DNA of 26,178 bases from positions 1 through 26,178 of the forward strand of contig CAAHFI011188510.1 of the NCBI GenBank assembly GCA_900893395.1. The letters run 5' to 3'. This document shows positions 1-9,163 of this stretch, piece after piece. Each line of letters starts with the position of its first letter. Position 1 is the first letter of the stretch. The DNA comes from Euglena gracilis. Taxonomy: Eukaryota > Euglenozoa > Euglenophyceae > Euglenales > Euglenaceae. The notes below the pieces were generated by a model, which saw only the letters and a list, made by a program, of their open reading frames with translations, did not search any database and was not told the origin of the DNA. A program made the translations under genes and the position numbers.

Positions 1-151
1 TACATACATACATACATACATACATACATACATACATACATACATACATACATACATACATACATACATACATACATACATACATACATACATACATACA
101 TACATACATACATACATACATACATACATACATACATACATACATACATAC
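1..151. repeat. (TACA)n microsatellite
   Basis: A perfect tetranucleotide run of about 38 copies starts at the first base of the window and stops at unique sequence near 152. The true array therefore extends to the left. No interruption is visible inside it. Confidence 0.98.
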
Positions 152-199
152 TATTAAATAACAACCTAGCTGACGAAGTTGCATTCTCAGCTGCAATAG

Positions 200-740
200 A
201 TTGACATTTCAGTTTGCGAACGTGGTCGCAGGAGCATTGCGAGGGATTTTTTGTACGCCAAGATGGCTTTGAACTTCAGTGAAATTTGCAAATTTGTACC
301 CCAGCTTTGTCCTTCTCAGTGTGGGCATCAAAAAGGGTATCTGCTGTCAGAGACAAAATTGTCAAAGGTTTTTTTGTCTATTTAGTTGCACATGTGAGAC
401 CTAAACCTTGACATGTGCTCACCCACATATCTGTTTTTTTTTGATAAACCTGGCAATGACCTCGTTGGCATAAAAACAAAACAACGTGCGGGAACAGGCA
501 TCATACCCATGTGGGCTTCACGAGTGTCACATGATGAATGTGCAACGTGTCATCCTAATGGCATTCCCCATCCCGGAGCCCCGTTGACAATCCTTGACAT
601 CAAGGACTTCGAGAAAAAGCTTCGACCCCTTGGGACAACTAGAGGAATCAGGCAAACCACTGGAGGTGGCATTTTGCGAAAATGCTCAGCTGAAGAAATG
701 CTCTCCAGGATGATGCTGTCAAAATCATGTTCAAAGCAAC
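200..740 (+). CDS. 5' exons of unrecognised gene X (plus-strand relative)
   Basis: Two protein-like stretches lie here on the plus strand. The first is open from about 200 and contains an ATG at 263 in good context (CCAAGATGG). It runs 35 codons to 367, rich in Cys and His (motifs such as CPSQCGH), and then meets a possible donor AAAG|GTTTTT. The second is open from about 440 to 739 and carries DKPGNDLVG, HDECATCHPNG and GIPHPG. It ends near a possible donor CAA|GTTTTT. I could not find an acceptor with matching phase between the two, so the exon borders are approximate. I do not recognise the family. The spaced Cys/His residues could bind a metal, but that is a guess. The gene seems to continue into 1226-1920, whose relative sits inverted in the large repeat. 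Confidence 0.4.
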
Positions 741-1225
741 AAGTTTTTTATCTTCACCATATTCACAATTTGGTAAATTTGGTAAGGAATCCCATTAAAA
801 GACAAGAATATGGGTCCCATGAGCCATTCCCAACCATGGAAACCCCAAAGGGTAATGACGTTGCTTATGAAAATCCGACCCCATCCCCCGGGGGGAGGTG
901 GCCCAGCCAGCCAGCAATTGTTTTCCAGCCCAGGACCCCTCCTCCCCATCACCACCCTTTGGGTGGCTGGGCGGTGGCGGATGGGTGGTGTCGCTTTCGG
1001 GGGTGCAAAAATGGGCCGAAATAGGTTGGAAAAAGGTTGGACAGGACCACATTGGACGATTGCAAAATGTGCCATCATCGACCCGGTACTGTTCCCCATT
1101 ACACCATAAAAACAAGAATCACTGGCAATAAAAAAAATGCAGCGTGAAAAGCCATTGGGTCGTTTTATTTCGTTATTTTTTGAAAAAAAAACCTGGACGT
1201 TTGATGCAATGGGCTCTGTCATGTT
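741..1225. other. Spacer, probably intronic
   Basis: This stretch between the two recognisable parts of plus-strand gene X holds C/G-rich tracts (about 885-1010) followed by A/T-rich runs. Open frames on both strands overlap here and none looks convincing. If the two parts belong to one gene, this is mostly intron. Confidence 0.3.
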
Positions 1226-1920
1226 TTGTCTGAAAGATGGGCTGAAGTTGATGCCATGGCATCTCCATTGCCTCCACACCGGAGGATTGGTCCTTTTGCA
1301 TGGAGGAAACAAGCGAGGCCTTTTGGATATAAGCCTCACGTCAAAGGCTTGGAACTCGCGTCAAAGGCTTGGAACTCAACCAAACAAATTGCCTTTTGCT
1401 CGAGCAGGAATTCTTTTACCTTGGAACCAGATTGATATTTTTTTGATGCCGCAATTACAATTGCTTTTTTGAGTTTTGAATGCATTGAAAACTCAGTGAA
1501 TGTTTCGAAAACGCCAGCTAAAATGTTGGAAACCGGGTTGTGCGATGCTGGGAGAGAAAGTTGTGCTGCAATCTCTTGCCGTGCCAATGGTCAATTGCAA
1601 GTTTTTCCTTGGAATGGACTTCTTTGCTTGCTTGGAAAAGATGAGTTTAATTTTAGAAAGAGGCATAAAGAAGACTCCAGGAAGTTGGTGTGGCAAAAGC
1701 ATGGCAAAGAGCCATTGGTGCCATTGACAGCATCAGCCTCCGCCAGCGGAACACGGCACCAACGTCCATTGACATCAGGCACTGGGTATCTCAAACCCAA
1801 CGACCATCCTTGAACACAAATTTGCATTTACATGCACAGCGTCATTTGCTTCTGTCAGCAGATGCAATTAACAACGAATTAGGAGGGCAACGAGAAAATT
1901 TTAGATACCACTTCCTCTTT
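1226..1920 (+). pseudogene. 3' half of gene X, diverged plus-strand copy
   Basis: The stretch aligns by eye with the reverse complement of about 12040-12760. Shared words include GGCTGAAGTTGATGC, CATCTCCATTGCCTCCACAC, CCTTGGAACCAG, TGTTTCGAAAACGCCAGC and CACGGCACCAACGTCCATTG. The relative in the large repeat has cleaner exons and a clear C-terminus, whereas here the frame shifts several times. This copy has a 20-bp tandem duplication at about 1339-1378 that the other lacks. Past about 1830 the tail differs, and near 1915 it runs into the 1-kb repeat cluster. It may be a decayed gene, or a gene with more introns than I can resolve. The function is unknown. Confidence 0.5.
1339..1378. repeat. 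20-bp tandem duplication
   Basis: The string TCAAAGGCTTGGAACTC occurs at 1341 and again at 1361, giving two adjacent 20-bp units. The relative of this region at about 12560-12650 (reverse strand) does not show it, so the duplication is probably local to this copy. Confidence 0.85.
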
Positions 1921-2774
1921 GGTGATTTTGGGCTGACTTTCTGGATGAGAAAAAAATTCAAAAAAACAGAGTCAAAAAAAGGTGGGGGAAACCCCAAAAA
2001 ACTATTTGGAGATGGCCCAAGAACCACCCAGAACAGACAAAAAAAGATGGAATATATTCATCAAAATTTGCCTCAGGAACGTAATCATTTAAAAAAATAA
2101 ATAAAACACAAAAATACAAACAAAACACTGTGTTGAAAAAATTGCTTTTTTGTGTTGAACCCTTTTTTTATATATAAAAAAACGTTGAAAAAACATGTTG
2201 GAAAACATGTTGTTTAAAACCAACTTATGGTCATTGGGCGAGTGCCTCTGACCTGCCCCCCCCCCCCTGAAAATGGCCATTGGCAAGCAAAACCAAACCA
2301 ACCGACCACATACTTGCCCTGCCAATGGTGACAGTGAGGGGGGGCACTATGGGACTGCACAAATTTAAAAAAAAATCACTTTAATATTCTGTCGCGTTTG
2401 TGACGAAACGTCCTCAAATTTTTTTCCTTTTGGGATGATTGGTGACAACATCTTCACTTTTGAGGGCAGAAAGCGAGATATATTTTGGCTTTGTGCTTTT
2501 TGTGATTCTTTGGTGATTTCGTTGAGTTGTGAATTTTGAAAAGATTCTTTTAAATTTTGGGTATTTTTGGTGGTTTTTGGGCTGACTTTCTGGGTGGGGA
2601 AAAAAACTATTTGGATTTGGATTTGGAGATGGAGATGGCTGAGACTGACTCTATATGAAACCTCACCTGGGTATTTTGGCACCTGACTGAGGTGTTTTAT
2701 TGGGGGGGGGGGCATTATGGGGGATTCGAAGTTAGGGAGGGGGTAAAACACTGGGGTGAGAGGGGGGTCAAAGG

Positions 2775-2820
2775 TGGGGTAGGGGTAGGGGTCGGCAGGG
2801 TGGGGTTGGGGTCTGCCGAC
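2775..2820. other. G-rich tract and hairpin, first long unit
   Basis: Runs of four G (GGGGTAGGGGTAGGGG) are followed by a perfect 8-bp inverted repeat, GTCGGCAG at 2791-2798 and CTGCCGAC at 2813-2820. The 14-base loop is G-rich. The tract fits the G-quadruplex pattern on the plus strand. The same arrangement recurs near 4857-4901. Confidence 0.7.
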
Positions 2821-4856
2821 CCCCCCCTCCCCGGTCACTGGTTGACTATATGGTTGATTTCCGTGCAGCCCTGCCCATTTTCCAAATAACTTGGAAGGAT
2901 TTTGATGGTTTAGGTATTCCATAATGAGATTTTTTAAAATGCATTTTTCGATTGTATTTTGATGCTTTTTTTCAAATAATCCTGGAGATGGTGCATTGTG
3001 CTATGGACATTTGCCAACCATGCAAACAAAGCATTTTTGAGCTTCCTTTTTCCTTTTATGGAGATTTTGGCAAGAACCACCCAGAACAGACAAAAAAAAG
3101 ATGGAATACATTCATCAAAATTTGCCTCAGGAACGTATTCATTTTGCAGAAAAATAAAACACAAAAATACAAACAAAACACTGTGTTGAAAAAATGTTTT
3201 TTTGTGTTGAACCCCTGTTTGTTTACATATAAAAAAACGTTGAAAAAACATGTTGGAAAACAGGTTGTTTAAAACCAACTTATGGTCATTGGGCGAGTGC
3301 CTCCGACCTGCCCCCCCCCTGAAAATGGCCATTGGCAAGCAAAACCAAACCAACCGACCACATACTTGCCCTGCCAATGGTGACAGTTGCTGAGGCTGTC
3401 AAGAAGGCCTGGGGGGGGGGCGCTATGGGGCTGCAAGAATTAGAAAAAATTACTTTAATGTTTTGTTGCTGACCTCCGCATTGTGACAAAACCTCCTCAA
3501 TTTTTTTCCTTTTGGGATGAATTTGGTGACAACATCTTCACTTTTGAGGGGCAGAAAGCAAGATATATTTTGGCTTTGTGCTTTTTGTGATTCTTTGGTG
3601 ATTTCTTTGAGTTGTGAATTTTGAAAAAAAATTTTAATTTTGGGTAATAATAAAACAACAAAATACAAAAATGCAAACAAAACACTGTGTTGAAAAAATG
3701 TTTTTTTGTGTTGAACCCCCTGTTTGTTTATATAAAAAAAACCGTTGAAAAAACACGTTGGACAACAGGTTGTTTAAAACCAACTTATGGTCATTGGGCG
3801 AGGGTGGCTCCGACCTGCCCCCCCCCCCTGAAAATGGCCATTGGCAAGCAAAACCAAACCAACCGACCACATACTTGCCCTGCCAATGGTGACAGTTGCT
3901 GAGGCTGTCAAGAAGGCCTGGGGGGGGGCACTATGGGGCTGAACAAATTAAAAAAAATTACTTTAATGTTTTGTTGCTGACCTCCGCATTTGTGACAAAA
4001 CCTCCTCAATTTTTTTTCCTTTTGGGATGGATTTGGCGACAACATCTTCACTTTTGAGGGGCAGAAAGCGAGATATATTTTGGCTTTGTGCTTTTTGTGA
4101 TTCTTTGGTGATTTCTTTGAGTTGTGAATTTTGAAAAAAAATTTAAATTTTGGGTAATAATAAAACAATAAAACACAAAAATACAAACAAAACACTGTGT
4201 TGAAAATTTGCTTTTTTGTGTTGAACCCTTTTTTTTTATATAAAAAAACGTCGAAAAAACATGTTGGAAAACAGGTTATTTAAAACCAACTTATGGTCAT
4301 TGGGCGAGTGCCTCCGACCTGCCCCCCCCCTGAAAATGGCCATTGGCAAGCAAAACCAAACCAACCGACCACATACTTGCCCTGCCAATGGTGACAGCTG
4401 CTGAGGCTGTCAAGAAGGCCTGGGGGGGGGCACTATGGGCTGCACAAATTAAAAAAAATACTTTAATGTTTTGTTGCTGACCTCCGCATTTGTGACAAAA
4501 CCTCCTCAAATTTCTTTTTCCTTTTTTGGGATGATTGGTGACAAACATCTTCACTTTTGAGGGGCAGAAAGCGAGATATATTTTGGCTTTGTGCTTTTTG
4601 TGATTCTTTGGTGATTTCTTTGAGTTGAATTTTGAAAGTTTTTTTTAAATTTTGGGTATTTTTGGTGGTTTTTGGGCTGACTTTCTGGGTGGGGAAAAAA
4701 TCCAAAAATTATTTGGAGATGGCTGAGAATGACTCTATGTAAAACCTCACCTGGGAGGATTTTGGCACCTGACTGAGGTGTTTTATTGGGGGGGGTCATT
4801 ATAGGGGATTCGAAATTAGGAGGGGGGCAAAACGCTGGGGTGAGAGGGGGTCAAAG

Positions 4857-4901
4857 GTGGGTAGGGGTAGGGGTCGGCAGGGTGGGTTGGGGTCTGCCGA
4901 C
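4857..4901. other. G-rich tract and hairpin, last long unit
   Basis: This is the second copy of the G-run block. The stem GTCGGCAG at 4873-4880 and CTGCCGAC at 4894-4901 is intact although the surrounding run lengths differ. The short repeat units between 3300 and 4650 lack it. Confidence 0.7.
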
Positions 4902-4978
4902 CCCCCCCCACTCCCCTGGTCAGTGCCTTCCTGGTCAGTGGTTGACTATATGGTTGATTTCCGTGCAGCCCTGCCCAT

Positions 4979-5161
4979 GGCAAATGTCCATAGCACAATG
5001 CACCATCTCCAGCACTATTTGAAAAAAACAATCAAGCACAATGTTGTTTATTTTTCAAAAAAAGTCAAAAAAAAGCATCAAAATACAATCGAAAAATGCA
5101 TTTTAAAAAATCTCATTATGGAATACCTAAACCATCAAACTCCTTCCAAGTTATTTGGAAA
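4979..5161. repeat. Inverted segment relative to the earlier unit (2879-3015)
   Basis: The segment is the reverse complement of 2879-3015, with about 45 bp of extra A/T-rich sequence. The flanks keep the same orientation in both units: GTGCAGCCCTGCCCAT on the left and CCATGCAAA on the right. This indicates a small inversion within one long unit rather than an independent insertion. Confidence 0.8.
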
Positions 5162-5450
5162 ACCATGCAAAAAAAGCATTTTTGAGCTTCCTTTTTCCTT
5201 TTTAGGAGATTTTGGCAAGAACCACCCAGAACAGACAAAAAAAGATGGAATACATTCATCAAAATTTGCCTCAGGAACGTAATCATTTGGAAAAAAAATA
5301 AAACAAAAAAATGCTATGGGGCTGCAAACATTAAAAAAAAAAACTTTAATGTTTTGTTGCTGACCTCCGCATTTGTGACAAAACCTCCTCAATTTTTTTT
5401 CCTTTTGGGATGGATTTGGTGACAACATCTTTACTTTTGAGGGGCAGAAA

Positions 5451-5965
5451 GCGAGAATCGATTTTTAGGCAACTCTTACGCTCAAAAGGCGTCTTAGGTG
5501 CCCGGGACCATGGGTACCGGCTGGGCTGGCTGGGTGCCAAAAACAGTGTTTCCTGGCACATAAGGTTCAGACATATTCCCGCCATTGGATCCCTTGTTAG
5601 TGATATTTTGAGATCACGTAGGATCTAGTGACCCCTGAAGGGCTCAAACAAGTCCTAAAGGGTGCGAGAATCGATTTTTAGGCAACTCTTACGCTCAAAA
5701 AGGCCGTCTTAGGTGCCCGGGACCATGGGTACCGGCTGGGCTGGCTGGGTGCCAAAAACAGTGTTTCCTGGCACATAAGGTTCAGACATATTCCCGCCAT
5801 TGGATCCCTTTTGTTAGTGATATTTTGAGATCACGTAGGATCTAGTGACCCCTGAAGGGCTCAAACAAGTCCTAAAGGGTGCGAGAATCGATTTTTAGGC
5901 AACTCTTACGCTCAAAAAGGCCGTCTTAGGTGCCCGGGACCATGGGTACCGGCTGGGCTGGCTGG
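5451..5965. repeat. 217-bp satellite array 1 (~2.4 copies)
   Basis: The array consists of a partial unit (5451-5533) and two full units starting at GTGCC positions 5534 and 5749. It ends where GGGTGCCAAAAACAG becomes GGGTCCCAAAACGTGG at 5966. On the left it joins the 1-kb repeat inside the shared word GCGAGA. The unit contains ATCGAT, CCCGGG, CCATGG, GGTACC and GGATCC sites and the short inverted repeat GTGCC/GGCAC. Confidence 0.95.
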
Positions 5966-6382
5966 GTCCCAAAACGTGGTAGTACAGCCCAGAAACAGCT
6001 TGGTCAAGTCCCGCCAGATAGAAACCCGCAAATTTGATAAACAATCCGGCATTGACGTTGGATGCTCCTCATTTTTGGTTTCCACCCCGGTCCTCTTTTG
6101 ATTTATTCTCCCACGGACTTAAATAACACACATTGAAAAGCCTGATTCTTCAAAAGAAAATTGCCCCGCTTTTTTTTTCATGAAAACATTTGAAATTTCC
6201 ACAGAAATATAAACCTGAATAAATTTTCGGTCAAGTCCTGCCCTTGTTTGAATCAGCAAGACAAGCACAAAAGTCAAACTGACGGCAAGGAGAGATGATA
6301 TTCATCTGGTGTGACAGGAAGTCCTTTCCCTGCTTACCTACCTGCCAGTCCCACCTTTGTGCGCACGAGCTGAGCAGTGTTG
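5966..6382. other. 3' flank of recombinase-like gene, copy 1
   Basis: No confident gene is seen here. It is the downstream side of the minus-strand recombinase-like gene. Minus-strand AATAAA (plus TTTATT at 6102-6107) is a possible polyadenylation signal. The words GGTCAAGTCCCGCC (about 6008) and GGTCAAGTCCTGCCC (about 6229) form a short direct repeat. Confidence 0.4.
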
Positions 6383-8479
6383 TCAAACGGATGCATCTCC
6401 GCGCAGTTTTTGCTTCTTGCATTGAATGTGGTTCAACACCTGCAGGAATGGAAATTGTGGTTTATTCATTTTTGCACGATTTATACCTGGTCCATGGCTT
6501 GCCTCTTCCTTGATTGGTAGCAGTATGTTTCCTTAATGCACTTTTCACTGGTGAGCATTGCTTCACCAAGGAAGGCAATATGTTCATTGGCCGGGTTCTC
6601 CCTCAAGTAGTCTGTGACGGATGTTCATAGCAAGGGGGGAAAAATAGTAAGCACACCCACAGCAAACATTCGCCGGGCAATTTGCAGGTTGAGTGAAACA
6701 CCCAAGTGATCTTGGGCTGCTGTCTTGAAGTACATACTGAAGCCCTTCACGTAAATTGGCTTCCCCCTGGCAGGACTGCAAAACACATAATCGTGCTCTA
6801 TGTTGAGATAATTTCATGGCATTTACCGAAACTTGTAGCAGGGAGTCGAACAGTGATAAGGGTTTTGCACCAACACGCTCACCTCACCTTCAAATGGAAG
6901 AAGGTAGAAAAGGTTTATAAGAATGTACGTTGCGGTGTTTAACCCAAAAAAAGTTATGGAAATTATCAGAAAAAGTATGACTTTATAACCCATTGTGTTA
7001 ATGCCATGTTCGATGAACTGCCATTGGCCTGTACTTCAACACCCACAGCTTGAAAAGTTCCTCAGCATCCTTTGGTAGCTCCAAAGTCACATCACCTGTT
7101 GTCCTGTGCGTCTTATGCCTCCTTATGAACAGCTCTGTCTTCTCTGGAGAAATATTGTATGAATCTGAAGAAAATGGATGTTGTGCATGAAAAAGGTCAA
7201 GGGGATACTTGTGGATGGCGAATTCAACGCCTGCAGTGCCCAAAAAGGTTTTCCACGAAGTGGAGGAATCAAAATCTGAAGACCAAGCACCAGACAGTCT
7301 TGCACGCACCACAAATTGTCTGTCGTCAACTGTCCACGTGCATCCATTTGGAAGACCTTGTCTTTGAAAGCGAGAAAGCTTTGCAGCACGCTCTCGTACG
7401 TTGGTATCGAGCACAGGCTTGAGGAACAATGTAAGTTAAGAAATGCCTCAAAGGTCATGAAATGTCAAAAATTGTGGCACAATGGTCAACTTCCTTGAAA
7501 ATATAAAAAAAAACGTTTTTGAAATATTGGTGGAACTCACAAAACCTTTGTACTTTCGACAAAGTTTCGTTTTTTTTTCATGGATGCAGTGAATTCCAAT
7601 TTCAATTATGCCACAAATTTAAAATGATTTTTTGCGACTACCAAACCACCACTGCAATCTCACCAGGGAACTTTGCGGAACAAATCACAAAATTAACACC
7701 GTTTTCTTGTGCCGGTACCTGTTCAAAGTGACACTACCTAATAACCTGCAGATAACTGCGGTCAGTGCCCAAGCCTGGATTGAACGTGTTCATACTTACC
7801 AGAAGCACGATCCTCTCGTGAATGAAGAAGGCTGGAGGTCAACGACTTCATAGAGGATAGAAAATTTGACAGCTCAGCTTCAGGCCATGAAAACTTCAGG
7901 CTCCAAAATCTTGAGAAGCATATCAAATTGTGCACCTGATAACAATTTTTGTGGTAGTGCATCAGTGGATTAAATACCTGGTCAGCCACATATTTGTTTC
8001 TTCTTCCTTTTGAAATCAAATCCTTTGAGAACTCAAAAATGCTCTCCTTTGTGAATGTCAGCCGGTCTTCATGAAATGAAGCTAATCGGTGTACCGTGCC
8101 ACACACTTGCCTAGCTGTTGTGTTGCTTATTTTGGCAGTCGACCTTCCCTCTGAAATGTCTTGAGTACTCCAAACTGTGAATTGATGCAACAGCTCAGTA
8201 ACTTCTTTAACTGGGAGGCCATTAATTTGTCGCGGTGCTTCTGAATGCAGGGTTCCTGAAGCTTGTTTCCTAAAAGCAACTTTACCTTGAGGCGCTGCGG
8301 TGAAAACTCGGCGACCGTTCCGCATTCGCGGTGCACCTGTAGAAAACTGAAGTTTCAAGGAAAATTAAAAAACGAACACCTTTCTCGCACCGATGTGAAC
8401 GATATCCAGCAAGAGAAAAGAACTCTCTTTCACAGACATCGCACTTTTTGCATAACCCGCTGCTCTTTGGTGCTGGCAT
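6383..8479 (-). CDS. Tyrosine-recombinase-like gene, copy 1 (multi-exon)
   Basis: Predicted exons from 5' to 3' on the minus strand are 8479-8380, 8336-7978, 7935-7800, 7417-7209, 7164-6990, 6887-6827, 6775-6657, 6611-6487 and 6439-6383. Introns are mostly 42-51 bp with GT-AG ends and matching phases. Those at 6440-6486, 6612-6656, 6776-6826, 7165-7208 and 8337-8379 are well supported. The 102-bp intron 6888-6989 and the long gap 7418-7799 are less sure. Exon 1 has a Cys2-His zinc-finger-like motif (CDVC, 12 residues, then H). Exons 2-3 look helical, like a core-binding domain. Catalytic-type motifs follow in tyrosine recombinase order: IPPLRGKPF (R), RHKTHRTTG (K), NLQIARRMFA (R) and IKETYCYQSRKRQ (Y). 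The family probably cuts and rejoins DNA through the Tyr, and Crypton-type enzymes are the closest match I can name. The usual His of HxxR is not evident. Exon 6990-7164 is two bases shorter than its copy-3 counterpart, so the frame here is not fully open. The start could instead be the ATG at 8572. Confidence 0.65.
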
Positions 8480-8842
8480 TTTTTCTGAGGCTGTAACGAC
8501 ACAAAGAGCACTTGATCTATTCCCTATGGCCTGAGGGAAAAAAACTACAGTGCACACTTTCTTTGATGCCATTTGTTATGCAAAAAGGTATAAAGCATTT
8601 TACATCTCCGCCCAGCTGTGGCCACACAAGGTCTTTCCAAACACCCTGGAAAAACTGCCCAAAGAGGGAAGGGACACCGACGGTGAAGCTCCCAAACGTT
8701 TCCAGTGGCCTCAAAAAAACGACGTTGGGATCCCGAGTGATTCGTCGCCGGCTTATGCACTCCAGGAACCTTTAGGGAACCAGGAGGAGATGACCAGGAG
8801 GGCGAAGCACAAGGGCAGGGTGAGCCCTGCCCTTGAGAGAGC
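8480..8842. other. Upstream region of recombinase-like gene, copy 1
   Basis: This is the likely 5' region between the minus-strand recombinase-like gene and a possible plus-strand gene. A TATAAAG at about 8589-8595 lies on the plus strand. A protein-like plus frame (about 8550-8846, ending in an ALERA motif) is followed by CAG|GTGAGT at about 8848-8856, which fits a splice donor consensus. The frame stops just before that donor, so an exon here is only a possibility. An extension of the recombinase-like gene to the ATG at 8572 would fall partly in this region. Confidence 0.35.
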
Positions 8843-9163
8843 TTGAGCCAGGTGAGTGAAAGAGGACGTCTGCCCCCTGTTGCACTTCGTCCGATTTGTT
8901 CCACAGCGGAGACCGCCCTCCCCAAAGAAAATTTCCGAGTACATGTAAAAGTTGGACGAACTCTAAACTATCAACTTCTGTCGCCGCATGACCCCCCATC
9001 TTTGGCTGATCGTCAGCTGATCACTTTAGGGTTAGGGCTAGGGAGACAGCGCGCAGATTTTATTGTTTTGCTTACCTCGCAAGATTTTTTTGTTTTGCTT
9101 ACACCTTCCTGCGCCGAAACGCAGCAGCCCCACAAAGCCTTTGTGAGCCCTCCACCCCAATAA
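8843..9163 (+). CDS. Possible unrecognised plus-strand ORF, divergent from the recombinase
   Basis: The frame is open for 106 codons and looks protein-like in its first two thirds (motifs such as ALPKENFRVHVKVG and LSPHDPPSLADRQ). The later part includes the telomere-like GGGTTAGGG words read as LITLGLGLG. In copy 2 the same frame is lost after a one-base difference in a C run, so coding is not secured by conservation. I recognise no family. It could be one exon of a longer plus-strand gene, or chance. Confidence 0.25.
   Translation: MSQVSERGRLPPVALRPICSTAETALPKENFRVHVKVGRTLNYQLLSPHDPPSLADRQLITLGLGLGRQRADFIVLLTSQDFFVLLTPSCAETQQPHKAFVSPPPQ
9026..9043. repeat. Short TTAGGG-like motif
   Basis: TTAGGGTTAGGGCTAGGG amounts to three telomere-like hexamers, the last imperfect. 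It recurs at 17647-17664 in copy 2. It is too short to be a telomere or clear evidence of a fused chromosome end. Confidence 0.5.

Larger units (their letters stand above)
1915..5455. repeat. Cluster of long (~1.05 kb) and short (~0.5 kb) repeat units
   Basis: Three anchor words mark the units. GATGGAATA(T/C)ATTCATC starts at 2046, 3100 and 5244. TGGCCATTGGCAAGC starts at 2274, 3326, 3835 and 4337. GCAGAAAGC(G/A)AGA starts at 2466, 3551, 4061, 4564 and 5444. Spacing is therefore about 1,050-1,085 bp for the long unit and 500-510 bp for two short units. The short units lack the G-rich hairpin block and the stretch after it. Long open frames here recur with the units and drift with homopolymer length, so I treat them as non-coding. 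The last unit is cut at about 5451 by the 217-bp satellite. No transposase, RT or terminal repeat was seen. Confidence 0.85.

Noticed and set aside
2089-5030. Repeated open frames (for example MAGQVCGRLVWF) as a small gene family
   Set aside because: They follow the repeat units, pass through C/G runs of variable length, and change frame between copies without any recognisable domain.
1915-5455. LTR-type or other retroelement
   Set aside because: I saw no reverse transcriptase, integrase or gag-like motif, no primer-binding site, and no matching pair of terminal repeats with target duplication.
5451-5965. CRISPR array
   Set aside because: The repeats are directly adjacent 217-bp units with no distinct spacers, in a eukaryotic intron-bearing context.
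6295-6942. Plus-strand frames opposite the recombinase exons
   Set aside because: They are antisense to the exons that carry the Arg and Tyr motifs and have no splice or domain support.
9026-9043. Interstitial telomere or chromosome fusion site
   Set aside because: Only three TTAGGG-like hexamers are present, one imperfect, and they recur identically in each core.
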